A stretch of DNA of 64,000 nucleotides from Dyadobacter sp. MSC1_007 (GTDB taxonomy: Bacteria; Bacteroidota; Bacteroidia; Cytophagales; Spirosomataceae). Positions 44,801-53,665 of this stretch are shown here, in pieces (position 1 is the stretch's first letter; the number at the start of each line of letters is the position of its first letter). The position numbers and the translations under genes were made by a program. The notes beneath the pieces were generated by a model, which was given only the letters and a program-made list of their open reading frames with translations, was not told the origin of the DNA and did not search any database. Location: the NCBI RefSeq assembly GCF_023667495.1, contig NZ_JAMOZL010000003.1, forward strand, positions 1 through 64,000, written 5' to 3'.

Positions 44801-46043
44801 CATACCAGTTATGAATTGCAGTGGCCAAGAATGTTGCTTGCAGTGCACTTGCAGGCTTATCAACTATATAATTAACTGGCGTAACAACCGTAGGCTTTGC
44901 CGGTGGTGTACAAGCAGTAACAGTAACGTCGATTTTGGCCCTGTCGCTTTCGCAACCGGCGACGCTCTGGCTTACATAATATGAAGTAGTTCCAATGGCA
45001 TTCGTGGCAGGGACTGTAGCAGTTGTGGAAGCAGTTCCGCCAGTCGCATTGGGTCCGTACCAGTTATGGGTCGCTCCTGTCAGAAAGGTCGCTTGCAATG
45101 CAGAGGCCGGCTTGTTAACTACATAACTTACTGGTGTGACAACCGCAGGCTTAGCCGGTGGGGTGCAAGCGGTAACGGTAACATCGATTTTAGCTCTCTC
45201 GCTTTCGCACCCGGCGACAGTCTGACTTACATAATATGAAGTAGTTCCAACGGCATTCGTGGTAGGAACGGTAGCGGTCGTGGAGGCTGTTCCTCCTGTT
45301 GCGTTAGGTCCGTACCAGTTATGGATTGCCCCTGTTAGAAAAGTCGCCTGCAATGCAGAGGCAGGTTTGTTAACCTCATAACTTACAGGTGTAACAACCG
45401 TGGGCTTTGCCGGTGGCGTACAAGCGGTCACGACAACATCAATCTTAGCACGGGCACTTTCACAGCCCGCAACCTTTTGGGAAACATAATAACTGGTGGT
45501 TCCTGGTGCTGCGGTAGAAGGCACAGGTGCAGCTGGCAAAGGTGATGCGCTTGCCGGGCCATTATACCATAATAGTCCGGTTGCCGGTGTAGCTGATAAA
45601 GCGTCAGCAGAAGCTCCCTGCACATAATTAACTGGCGAAACGACCGTCGGCGCGGCGGGCACGGCATTAACCGTAATCGCAACGCTTTCCGAACCCTGAA
45701 TCTGAATAACTGCACCCAGTTTTGAAACAACCCGGATTTTATAAGCAGAACCAGCGGTAGTCCCGGCAGGAATAGTTGCAGTGATAGGTGATGTAGCGGA
45801 CGTGCCTATTTGGGTAGGTGTAGCGCCAAATGCGCCGGCGGCATCCGACAATTGGGCGATGAAAACCACTGCTGGCAGCACTGTTCCCGTGGTTGTATAC
45901 GGGACTGAAACGTCACTTCCTGCGCAAACTGGGTTGGGTGTAACCGCTCCGGTGGTAATGGTAGTCTGTCCGAAGGAATATGTCAGGCTGAGAACCGTGA
46001 CGAAAATGGCAAGTAAACTTTCTTTAATAAATGTTCTTTTCAT
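41865..46043 (-). CDS. Repeat-rich T9SS-sorted surface protein
   Basis: This 1392-aa secreted protein (signal SLLAIFVTVLSLTYSFGQ) has about eleven Ig-like modules of ~85-95 residues with a conserved Trp-Tyr and a SYYVSQTVAGCES-type end, then three Ig-like modules of another kind. A C-terminal sorting domain starts near VYPTLIQDKCTVDITGTISP. Repeats 2-4 are almost identical in protein and DNA. It is predicted to be exported by T9SS and placed on the surface; a stalk or adhesin role is inference. No catalytic domain seen. Confidence 0.87.
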   Translation of the reverse strand: MKRTFIKESLLAIFVTVLSLTYSFGQTTITTGAVTPNPVCAGSDVSVPYTTTGTVLPAVVFIAQLSDAAGAFGATPTQIGTSATSPITATIPAGTTAGSAYKIRVVSKLGAVIQIQGSESVAITVNAVPAAPTVVSPVNYVQGASADALSATPATGLLWYNGPASASPLPAAPVPSTAAPGTTSYYVSQKVAGCESARAKIDVVVTACTPPAKPTVVTPVSYEVNKPASALQATFLTGAIHNWYGPNATGGTASTTATVPTTNAVGTTSYYVSQTVAGCESERAKIDVTVTACTPPAKPAVVTPVSYVVNKPASALQATFLTGATHNWYGPNATGGTASTTATVPATNAIGTTSYYVSQSVAGCESDRAKIDVTVTACTPPAKPTVVTPVNYIVDKPASALQATFLATAIHNWYGPNATGGTASTTATIPATNAVGTTSYYVSQTLDGCESLRSEIVVNVTACTPSAKPGVADVAFCIGGATTALTATGTALKWYQDAAGGSQLPSAPKPSSDAAGVTSYYVTQTVAPGCESPRAEIKVTIHETATPTATSPVEYCLNEKASPLTATGTDLKWYTIPTGGSALSTTPTPATNVVGTTRYYVSQTVNGCESRQRKEVAVVVKNPSTKPTVTATINLCQNSTATALTATGTELQWYTTETGGTALASAPVPVTTAIGTTSYYVSQTSAGLCEGPRAKIDVVIKDSPAAPAVVTPVNYCIGEKPVALTPSGGVYKWYTGPTGGTGSASAPTPTATVAGTTSYYVSQSNTYGTLSCESPRAKLDVVVNPTPAALPVISDVFCQERTDKNYTFPTQPTNGNTINWYTAASGGTASPSAPTINLKTAGETTYYATQLTSKGCESTTRTALKVRVKPLPGFPGIAQSLIEYCQFIPAKPLEATPVANATLDWYGTAASGGTPSPAAPTPSTAEGGTTSYFVGQTLEGCVGDRAKIDIKVNTTPKPTTKTYLEYCQNAVAPVLDATGTILKWYREANGTDWQGVPFVPFTEKVQDYSFYVTQTGSNGCESPKEEIKIHIKSLPSATISGSSTIDLGQSATINIKFTGDGPWTYVLSGGQTGTTDQANFQVNVKPSTTTSYLVTEVSNACGKGLPIGSALITVKVPTITSGSPSIAEACASKTFSLPFQQSGDFPAGNTFKVQISKENTDSKFYTIPSVASSNVVVATLPDTTKGASYFVRVISSGTNPDFTVKGSVSSITLNVSPLPVATLTGTQTILVGESADLKADITGKSPWTFTLNNGTKDTLITANASPYTFKLKPKTTTTYAITKVTNSCGTGTGVGTARVQVDPILGVEPPAPADWAKVYPTLIQDKCTVDITGTISPKQASIEVIDLNGRVRATNPVRQKTTEVNFGNYPSGLYLLRIQNGNLSTVQRVMKP
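44690..45450 (-). repeat. Three near-identical ~255-bp internal repeats
   Basis: Within the gene at 41865-46043, three consecutive modules (NWYGPNATGGTASTTATVP, then SYYVSQ) share long identical DNA stretches such as GGTCCGTACCAGTTATGG. Borders are approximate. This is recent tandem duplication and a likely hotspot for copy-number change. Confidence 0.75.
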
Positions 46044-46120
46044 GTATCTGTCTAAATATCTTTCCGCTAACCTTTTGTTTGGTAAAGTTAGAGATATTTT
46101 TCAAATACACTTAAGGTGAT

Positions 46121-49100
46121 TCAAGGAAGCTCGCTTTTCCTTTCAATCAATGAACTATACACGATATCCTGAATTTTTCTTCTCGTACGCTGGGTGGTAA
46201 TCGAGGTGTTTTCCGCATCGGGATTGACGCGGTTGGAAAGAAATATAAAGACAAGATCTTCTTCCGGATCAACCCAGACCATCGTTCCGGTGAAACCTGT
46301 GTGCCCAAACGAGTTTATAGACGCTTGCGGTGACACATAAGAGCTGTTACCATCTGCGGGTGCTTTGTCCCAACCCAATCCACGGTGATGGGATTCGTCA
46401 TAAATGCGGGAGAAGAATGGGACGGTCGCCTGTTCATAATATCTTTTGCCTGCATAAGTGCCTTTCCAAAGGTTCATCTGGTACAGAATAGCCAGGTCGC
46501 GCGCGGTCCCGAACAGTCCGGCATGGCCCGACACGCCACCCATAATGGCGGCCATCTGATCATGCACCGTACCTTGTAGCAGTTGTCCACGGAACCGGTA
46601 ATCCTGTTCCGTTGGGGCGATTTGCTTCTCCGGGAAACGGCGCAACGGATTGAAACCAAGGTAATTCAATCCCAACGGTTCATAAATATTGGCCGCTACA
46701 AAAATGTCCAGCGGCTGGCCGCTAACCCTTTCAACAATCTTTTGTAAAGTCAGAAAACCGAGATCGCTGTATAGATAACCGTAATTCCCGGCGCGGTCTC
46801 TGCGGTTGTTCATCGGCGACTCCACCACCCATTTCCACACAGAATCACGCATGGCACCTTTCGCAAACAGCTTGGGAGCCACTTGTAAATAATAGGCAGT
46901 GTCCTGTTTCGAACTATAATATTCAGGAAGAAGGCCGCCCGCGCTTGTTTTCGTACGGTCCCAAAGCGAAGGATAAAAAGAAATCAGCCCGGAACGGTGC
47001 AGCAGCAGGTCGCGGACGGTGAAGTTTTGTTTATTGGTTCCTGCCAATTCAGGAAGATATTGCGATGCTTTTTCGTCCAGATTGATCTGTTTCCGGTCAT
47101 AAAGCAGCATCACAGCCTGCAATGTGGCCGAGACCTTCGTCAGTGACGCCAGATCATAAATGGTTTCGGGGGTCACCCGCTCATTGGTCCGGTAACTAAG
47201 GCCGCCAAACTGCTTTTCATAGATCACCTTACCTTTTCTTGCAACCAATATTTCACATCCCGGAAACACATGGTCGTTGACAGCCGCAGTGGCAATTTCG
47301 TCGATCTTTTTCAGCGAGCTGCCGTCCATTCCGACACTCTCGGGCGTACCGAATGCAATGCGATTGATAGAAGTCGTGCTGATGCCGCTTCCCGATTTAT
47401 AGGTAAGTACCGAAACTGGCAGACGGCCCTGAGAACCGATCGCTCCGAAAATGATTTGAGGTACAATTTCTTGTGAATCTTTTCCATCCTGGCCAGTGCA
47501 GATCAGCGCATCGGTCTCCGGGAAAAAAGGAATGCTGTATGGTGTGCCGAAAACGCAGAGAATGACCTTCTTGTTCTGCTCCTTCAACTGCTTTACAAAA
47601 TCAACCATTCCGGAGGTAATGCCGTAATTTCTACCCGGTTTGGAACCGATACCGTGGATGTCGACAATTACCGTGTTGTAAGGTTCCAGGTATCCGAGCA
47701 TTTCGGTGATCTGCTCCTGCGACGACGGCCCGTCATAAAAGGAGTAGTTTCGCATCGGTTTATAGCTCGATAGCATTTTCTGAAATGCCATGCTGCTGCC
47801 TTCTCCCATGCTCACCGAAGCCATATTGTTGTCCATCACCGACCCGATCGGGATCAGGTTGTCGTCGTTTTTTACAACTGTTACCGACGCCTCACACAGT
47901 TCGCGATATAGTTCTTTGCTTTTTTCTGTATTGAGATCTGCGAATAAATTGTTGGTATCGATCGGTTTGTATTCGCTTAACCCGGCCCAGTATTTGGCTT
48001 GAAGAATACGTTTGACTTTGTCATCAATGATTTTTTCGCTGATTACCCGCTGATTGACGGCGTCTTTAATACGGGCAACGGTTTCGGCAATGCTTTCCGG
48101 ATAAAGCAGCACGTCGTTTCCGGCGATCAGTGCTTTCAGGTTTACATCTGCCGCCTTGCCGGTTTTCAGCACGCCGCGCATATTCATCGCATCGGTAAAA
48201 ACGAGCCCGCGGAAACCCAATTCCTTACGCAAAAGGCCATTCACGACTTTATCGGACAATGAACTGGCCTGATTAGGGGTGTTGTCCAGCGCAGGAATGT
48301 ACAAATGGCCATTCAAAACGCCCATCAGACTGTCGGCGATCATTTCGCGGTACGGATACAGGTCCGTCTCGTTGAGTTGTTCGATTGAATGCGAGAGTAC
48401 CGGCAATGTGAAATGCGAGTCAGCGTCGGTATCGCCATGGCCCGGGAAATGCTTGGCGGTTGCGATGATTTTGTTATGCTGCAAGCCTTTCATATAAGCA
48501 ATAGCCTTGCGGGTTACATTCTCACGGTCTTCGCCGAACGAACGTATACCGATCACCGGATTGGCCGGATTACTGTTAAGATCTGAAACCGGGGCAAAAT
48601 TGATCTGGATGCCGAGACGTTTGCATTGCTTGGCAATGTCGTCGCCCATTCGATAAATAAGTGCATCGTCCTGGATCGAGCCGAGCACCATTTGTTTGGG
48701 AAACGATACGGTACTATCCAAACGCATTCCAAGTCCCCATTCACCATCGATACCAATGAAAAGCGGGATATTTGAATGCGACTGGTAACGGTTTGTGAGC
48801 AATGCCTGGCCTACCGGACCGCCCTGGAAGAATATAAGTCCGCCAATCTGGTAATCGCTGATCAGCTTGTCAATGTATTTGTAGTGAGATTCATCACGGT
48901 TGGAGAAGGTCGCGACCATGAAAAGCTGACCGATTTTTTGTTCGATCGTCATCGATTTCAATGTGCTGTCGACCCATTCATTTTCGGGAAGGACAAGCAC
49001 CGGTTCTCTGCGCTTTTTAGGGGCTTTGTGAACGGCCTTTTCCGGGGCAACCGCTCCGGTTAAAGTTGGCTGAGTCCTTACAGTCATGATTTTCCAGGCA

Positions 49101-49192
49101 ACGGAAACCATTGTGCTCAACACGAGCAACACCAACACACCCACTACAACACGGAACCGGCTATACAACCAATTTTTCATACCTGGAAACAC
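46121..49192 (-). CDS. GH3 beta-N-acetylglucosaminidase / beta-lactamase-fold fusion
   Basis: This 1023-aa envelope protein has an N-terminal membrane anchor or signal (VVVGVLVLLVLSTMVSVAW). Residues ~75-400 are a GH3 hydrolase of NagZ type (KHFPGHGDTDADSHFTLPVL, FTDAMNMRGVLKTG with the Asp nucleophile), followed by the GH3 C-terminal domain (to ~600). Residues ~625-1015 are a serine hydrolase (SLTK motif in DLASLTKVSA, YSDLGF, GHTG). GH3/beta-lactamase fusions are widespread in Bacteroidota and are thought to act in peptidoglycan turnover. A start four codons in (MKNWLYSR) is as likely. Confidence 0.9.
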   Translation of the reverse strand: MFPGMKNWLYSRFRVVVGVLVLLVLSTMVSVAWKIMTVRTQPTLTGAVAPEKAVHKAPKKRREPVLVLPENEWVDSTLKSMTIEQKIGQLFMVATFSNRDESHYKYIDKLISDYQIGGLIFFQGGPVGQALLTNRYQSHSNIPLFIGIDGEWGLGMRLDSTVSFPKQMVLGSIQDDALIYRMGDDIAKQCKRLGIQINFAPVSDLNSNPANPVIGIRSFGEDRENVTRKAIAYMKGLQHNKIIATAKHFPGHGDTDADSHFTLPVLSHSIEQLNETDLYPYREMIADSLMGVLNGHLYIPALDNTPNQASSLSDKVVNGLLRKELGFRGLVFTDAMNMRGVLKTGKAADVNLKALIAGNDVLLYPESIAETVARIKDAVNQRVISEKIIDDKVKRILQAKYWAGLSEYKPIDTNNLFADLNTEKSKELYRELCEASVTVVKNDDNLIPIGSVMDNNMASVSMGEGSSMAFQKMLSSYKPMRNYSFYDGPSSQEQITEMLGYLEPYNTVIVDIHGIGSKPGRNYGITSGMVDFVKQLKEQNKKVILCVFGTPYSIPFFPETDALICTGQDGKDSQEIVPQIIFGAIGSQGRLPVSVLTYKSGSGISTTSINRIAFGTPESVGMDGSSLKKIDEIATAAVNDHVFPGCEILVARKGKVIYEKQFGGLSYRTNERVTPETIYDLASLTKVSATLQAVMLLYDRKQINLDEKASQYLPELAGTNKQNFTVRDLLLHRSGLISFYPSLWDRTKTSAGGLLPEYYSSKQDTAYYLQVAPKLFAKGAMRDSVWKWVVESPMNNRRDRAGNYGYLYSDLGFLTLQKIVERVSGQPLDIFVAANIYEPLGLNYLGFNPLRRFPEKQIAPTEQDYRFRGQLLQGTVHDQMAAIMGGVSGHAGLFGTARDLAILYQMNLWKGTYAGKRYYEQATVPFFSRIYDESHHRGLGWDKAPADGNSSYVSPQASINSFGHTGFTGTMVWVDPEEDLVFIFLSNRVNPDAENTSITTQRTRRKIQDIVYSSLIERKSELP

Positions 49193-49371
49193 TGACTTTA
49201 ACGAGGGATTGTTAGGCTAAACGATTCAACACCAACCATCTTGAGGTTATCTTAAGTTACAATAATAACAATTTTTGTTTGCTTTAAATCCAATAAAATG
49301 CTGTTTTAAGGCAATTCTAATATTTGCTTCGCCGATTATAGTTTCAACAACTAAAACCACCAGTTAACGGC

Positions 49372-50076
49372 TTAGCTGGTAAGGTTCCGGAATATGTCTT
49401 CGAGCGAATTTCCGGTTTCACGGAGCGCCTCGAGCGAGCTATCAGAAACGACTTTTCCCTTGTTGATAATGATCACACGATCGCATAATGCTTCCACTTC
49501 CTGCATAATATGCGTGGAAAAAAGCACTGTTTTGTCCTTGCCGGCGGTCCGGATCACCTCGCGGATCTCCTGGATCTGGTTAGGGTCAAGCCCGGTGGTA
49601 GGCTCGTCGAGGATCAGCACATCGGGGTTATGCAGGAACGACTGCGCAAGCCCGACCCGCTGGCGGTAACCTTTCGAGAGTTGCGCGATCTTCTTCCGTT
49701 TTTCCACTTCCAATCCGCACATCGCTATCACTTCATCGACCCTGGCTTTTAATGCTGCACCGCTCATGCCATACAAATTCCCGGAGAATAGCAGGAATTC
49801 GGTTACGTACATATCCAGGTACAATGGGTTATGCTCGGGCAGGTAGCCGATGGATCTGCGTGCAGGCATAGGCTGTTCGATGACGTCAAAATCCGAGACC
49901 TTTGCCAGCCCTTCAGTAGGTTTGAGATAGCCGGTAAGGATTTTCATGGTTGTCGACTTCCCCGCACCGTTTGGTCCGAGGAAGCCTACGATTTCACCTT
50001 TTTTCAAAGAAAATGAAATCCCGTCAACCGCGCGCTGCGTGCCGTAAACCTTGGTCAGATTGGTGACTTCGATCAT
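49372..50076 (-). CDS. gldA: GldA-like ABC transporter ATP-binding protein
   Basis: This 234-aa ABC ATPase has Walker A GPNGAGKST (34-42), IGYLPEHNPLYLDMYVTEFL, signature LSKGYRQR, VLILDEPTTGLDPNQ, and the H-loop STHIM. The YLPEHNPLY region is typical of GldA, the ATPase of the gliding-motility ABC transporter; the usual GldA is longer (about 300 aa), so the C-terminal extension is missing here. Partner permease genes (gldF, gldG) are not in the window. It follows the DUF5009-like gene by 42 bp on the same strand. Confidence 0.82.
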   Translation of the reverse strand: MIEVTNLTKVYGTQRAVDGISFSLKKGEIVGFLGPNGAGKSTTMKILTGYLKPTEGLAKVSDFDVIEQPMPARRSIGYLPEHNPLYLDMYVTEFLLFSGNLYGMSGAALKARVDEVIAMCGLEVEKRKKIAQLSKGYRQRVGLAQSFLHNPDVLILDEPTTGLDPNQIQEIREVIRTAGKDKTVLFSTHIMQEVEALCDRVIIINKGKVVSDSSLEALRETGNSLEDIFRNLTS

Positions 50077-50118
50077 ATATTTAAAACTCTAAACTTTCAA
50101 CTCCTAAACCCTGAACCC

Positions 50119-51234
50119 TTACACTTTCAGGAACAGTTTATTTTTGTAAAGTAAATACATAAAAGCCCATTGAACCATAATGAAGGCGATTACTTCGCCT
50201 ACTGCTTCTACCGGATGCGGGAAATAGCTTAGCAGTCCACCGAACAATGCGCGGGCAGTATAACCGAAATCGATAAAGCTGCCGATCATATAAATGATAA
50301 TGGAATTCATGCCGATAACTACAAAAAACAGCGTCCATTTGCGGTAGTTGAGTACGTCGACAATCCAATAGAACAAGGCCAGCAGCAATGTGCTGAACCC
50401 TCCGGCGCATAACACGAACGAGCTGGTCCAGAGATTTTTGTTGATCGGGAAAAAGTAATCCCAAACCACGCACAGCAGCAGGCTCACGATCCCGGCGAAT
50501 ACCAGGTAAGTCACTTTGCTTTTCTGGGAAAGCACTTCGCCGCTTGTCCGCAGCAGTTCTCCGGCAAATATCCCCATCAGACCGGTTGCAATGGCCGGGA
50601 TTGTGGAAACAAGTCCTTCGGGATCATGAATGGTCAAATGAAGGCGGCCGGGAATGAGCATTTTATCAAAGTAGCTCGCCGGGTTACAGTCTATGGTAAG
50701 GTGACCTGCGCCGCAGCCAGGAACGGGGTAGAACGTCATGAACAGATAATAACCCACGAGCAACCCGCCAAACCAGATCCATCTGGCCCGGAAACCGAAG
50801 TAGAGGTAAATGATCTGCGCGAACATTCCCGCCAGACCAATCCGCGCCAATACGCTCGGGTAACGCATTTGTGACCATTCGGTTTCGAACAGGCCATTGT
50901 TATAAATAATGCCGAGGATGACGAGGATAATGCCGCGCTGGATCACCTTCCGGATCAGCTCCGACGGCGGTACGCCTTTTTCGAGGCGGCTGCCCAGCGA
51001 AAATGGTGTAGAAACACCGGCCATGAATAGAAATGTAGGAAAGATCAGATCGTATGCCCGGAAACCATTCCAGTCGGGGTGGGTAAACTGGTGTGCCAGG
51101 AAGATTGCCCATGACCAACCGGTCACTTTTGCGAGGGCAGCGAAGATCTCTTCGCCTCCAGAAATCCAGAACATATCAAAACCGCGTAACGTATCCAGGG
51201 ACAATAACCTTTGAGAAGGAGAACTATCTTTCAT
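50119..51234 (-). CDS. DUF5009/heparan-acetyltransferase-like membrane protein
   Basis: This 371-aa multi-span membrane protein starts with LLSLDTLRGFDMFWISGGEE, the signature of the HGSNAT-like acyltransferase group (DUF5009 in bacteria). About ten hydrophobic segments follow. It probably transfers an acyl group to a sugar across the membrane; the substrate is unknown. It stands first in a short unit with the gldA-like gene. Confidence 0.85.
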   Translation of the reverse strand: MKDSSPSQRLLSLDTLRGFDMFWISGGEEIFAALAKVTGWSWAIFLAHQFTHPDWNGFRAYDLIFPTFLFMAGVSTPFSLGSRLEKGVPPSELIRKVIQRGIILVILGIIYNNGLFETEWSQMRYPSVLARIGLAGMFAQIIYLYFGFRARWIWFGGLLVGYYLFMTFYPVPGCGAGHLTIDCNPASYFDKMLIPGRLHLTIHDPEGLVSTIPAIATGLMGIFAGELLRTSGEVLSQKSKVTYLVFAGIVSLLLCVVWDYFFPINKNLWTSSFVLCAGGFSTLLLALFYWIVDVLNYRKWTLFFVVIGMNSIIIYMIGSFIDFGYTARALFGGLLSYFPHPVEAVGEVIAFIMVQWAFMYLLYKNKLFLKV

Positions 51235-51524
51235 CTGATAAACAAGGGTGTAGGGAAATAAAATTTGGAGAAATGAGTGCCAATTGAAATAAAACTAATA
51301 ACAACTACTGTAAAGATTGTGAAAAATACTATTTATACTTTCCCGCAGAACTACATTTATTTGAATAAACATATAAGTCTTCAGTATAATGAAAAAAGCA
51401 GGAGCTTAATGCGGTCATTTTCAATCGCTAGCGTTTCGGGAAAGTGAGTATGGCTCTGTCTGGTATACCTCGCGGGGCGAAGACGGCGTTATATGCATCC
51501 AATTTCAAACCATTATTTGCATCC

Positions 51525-51932
51525 ATGAAAAAAGTCCTGATGCTACTTTTTGCCGTCGGCGTGTTGCTGACCGGCTGTGCCACTTCCAACAATACAAGCC
51601 AGGGTTACAAAGACGAGGAATTCCGGAATGAGGAGCCTGTTGTGAACAACAAACTCAACAACCGCAGGCTTGAAAAGAACATGGACCGCTATGCTGATGA
51701 ACTGCAACTCACGAAGCGTCAGCAGAAGCAGCTCAAAAAGATTGACAGGCAGTATGCACGAATGGAGCGGAAAATGTCGAGACGCGACGATACTAAACGC
51801 CGGGACCGAAAAAGGCTTGCGGAAGAAAAGCGCATTGAAATGATCGGAGTCCTTACATCCGACCAGCAGCAGACGCTGGAAACATTGTCAAAGAAGGGCA
51901 GGTTTAGCTTGGATCAGTTGTTTGGGAAGTAG
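51525..51932 (+). CDS. Small Spy/CpxP-like lipoprotein
   Basis: Start at 51525 gives MKKVLMLLFAVGVLLTGCAT, a lipoprotein signal; the frame opens at 51444 but lacks a signal there. The mature 110 residues are charged and helical (LTKRQQKQLKKIDRQYARME, then LTSDQQQTLETLSKKG), a pattern like Spy/CpxP periplasmic chaperone-type proteins (LTxxQ repeats). The role is inferred only from composition. It converges with nuoM, whose stop is 33 bp on. Confidence 0.75.
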   Translation: MKKVLMLLFAVGVLLTGCATSNNTSQGYKDEEFRNEEPVVNNKLNNRRLEKNMDRYADELQLTKRQQKQLKKIDRQYARMERKMSRRDDTKRRDRKRLAEEKRIEMIGVLTSDQQQTLETLSKKGRFSLDQLFGK

Positions 51933-51965
51933 CAACGTTCCGCTAGGCTGTACTTCCTGATCTGA

Positions 51966-53636
51966 CTATTTCAACGTTTCCAGCCAGGCCGAAACTGTGG
52001 GGCCGGACATATCGAAGAGCAGGCCGGGGAGGATGCCGATAAGGATCGTCAGAATCACCAATGGGATAAGCAATACGGTTTCGCGGCGCGTAAGGTCGGT
52101 CAAAACGTGTGTGTTGCCGTTTTTATACCAGAACGAACCGAAAAACATGCGCTGGTAAGTCCAGAGGAAATATCCGGCAGCCAGTACAATGCCGAGCGTA
52201 GAGAGCGCAGGTATCCAAACGGGCAATGCATCCGACTGGAATGCACCCATTAAGGTGAATAGCTCCCCTACAAATCCGGAGAAGCCGGGTAGGCCCAGTG
52301 ATGCAAAGAATGCGATACCGGTAATGACCGTAAAGTGCGGCATTACGCCGATCAGCCCGCGGTAATGATCAATGCGACGGTCGTGCGTGCGGTCGTAAAT
52401 AACACCGGTTAGCAGGAAGAGCATTGCCGATAATATCCCGTGGCTTACCATCTGATAAATGGCACCATTGAATCCTTCGGCTGTGAATGCGGCGATACCT
52501 AGCAATACAAAACCCATGTGGGAGACGGACGAATAGGCGATCATCTTTTTCAGATCGCTTTGTCCTAATGCATTGAAACCTCCGTAAACGATGGATATCA
52601 TCCCCAGGACCGCCAATGGGACCGCACTGTATTGGGCTTCAAAAGGGAAAAAGCCGTCGACGATCCGGATGAACCCGTAGCCACCAATTTTCAAAAGAAT
52701 ACCTGCCAGGACCACGGAGATAGGCGTGGGCGCTTCCACGTGGGCGTCGGGCAGCCAGGTATGTACCGGCACAACCGGCAATTTGACCGCGAAACCAATG
52801 AAAAGAAACCAGAATGCCAGCAAACGAACTGGAATGCCGCCGATAAATATTTCAGAAGTAGTTGCCAGGATCGATCCGGGAATGTAGTTGCCCGGATCAG
52901 CAAGATAGGAGAACCGGAAGGTGTGAATAAGCTGCTCGGGTGCGATTTTGCCGTCGAAAAGCCATTGCTGGATCTGCGGGATCATGTCGGGGTGAATGGC
53001 ATCTTCAATACCGATAATGCCCACGGCACGCGCAGTTTCCACTGGATCGATGGCCGATAAGTACAGGCCAATCATCACAATCAGGATCAGCAGCGATCCT
53101 AAAAATGTATAAATAAAGAATTTGATCGCTGCATATTCACGCCTTGGGCCGCCCCACAAACCGATGAGGAAATACATCGGCAGCAGCATGAATTCGAAGA
53201 ACAAGTAGAAAAGGAAAAAGTCCTGGGCCAGGAAGCAGCCGATCACACTACCCGAAAGCAGCAGGTAAAGGGCAAAGTAGCCGCGCGCTTTATGATTTAT
53301 GTTCCACGAACTGATCACACCTGCAAAGAGCACCACCACTGCCAGCAACACCAGCGGGAAGCTGATCCCGTCCACCGCCAATGCATAGTCGATCGAGACA
53401 ACGCCTAATGAACCGATGGGCAATGTGATCCAGTCCTTTACCTCGCTCAACTGATGTCCTGCGTCGAGGTAATCAAAAGAGAAATAGACGCAGGCTGCAA
53501 CTATCGCTTCCAGCAAAAGGGCTATGAGGGCGATTAGCCGGAAATGCTCATGCCGCCCGGTAGGCCACGCTGCAATAGCGGCAGCGCCGAGTAATGGAAT
53601 AGCAATTAAAAAGGTGAGTATATGATCAATCATCAA
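51966..53636 (-). CDS. nuoM: NADH-quinone oxidoreductase subunit M
   Basis: This 556-aa, ~14-span antiporter-like protein has FYLFFEFMLLPMYFLIGLWG with the key Glu, and LPDAHVEAPTPISVVLAGIL with LLKIGGYGFIRI after it, typical of NuoM. It moves protons in the membrane arm of complex I. It follows nuoL by 29 bp, so the two are co-transcribed. nuoN, which usually comes next, is absent; a lipoprotein gene converges instead. Confidence 0.93.
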   Translation of the reverse strand: MMIDHILTFLIAIPLLGAAAIAAWPTGRHEHFRLIALIALLLEAIVAACVYFSFDYLDAGHQLSEVKDWITLPIGSLGVVSIDYALAVDGISFPLVLLAVVVLFAGVISSWNINHKARGYFALYLLLSGSVIGCFLAQDFFLFYLFFEFMLLPMYFLIGLWGGPRREYAAIKFFIYTFLGSLLILIVMIGLYLSAIDPVETARAVGIIGIEDAIHPDMIPQIQQWLFDGKIAPEQLIHTFRFSYLADPGNYIPGSILATTSEIFIGGIPVRLLAFWFLFIGFAVKLPVVPVHTWLPDAHVEAPTPISVVLAGILLKIGGYGFIRIVDGFFPFEAQYSAVPLAVLGMISIVYGGFNALGQSDLKKMIAYSSVSHMGFVLLGIAAFTAEGFNGAIYQMVSHGILSAMLFLLTGVIYDRTHDRRIDHYRGLIGVMPHFTVITGIAFFASLGLPGFSGFVGELFTLMGAFQSDALPVWIPALSTLGIVLAAGYFLWTYQRMFFGSFWYKNGNTHVLTDLTRRETVLLIPLVILTILIGILPGLLFDMSGPTVSAWLETLK

Positions 53637-53665
53637 ATATTAATTTAAACCTAGCTATCCAGCTT

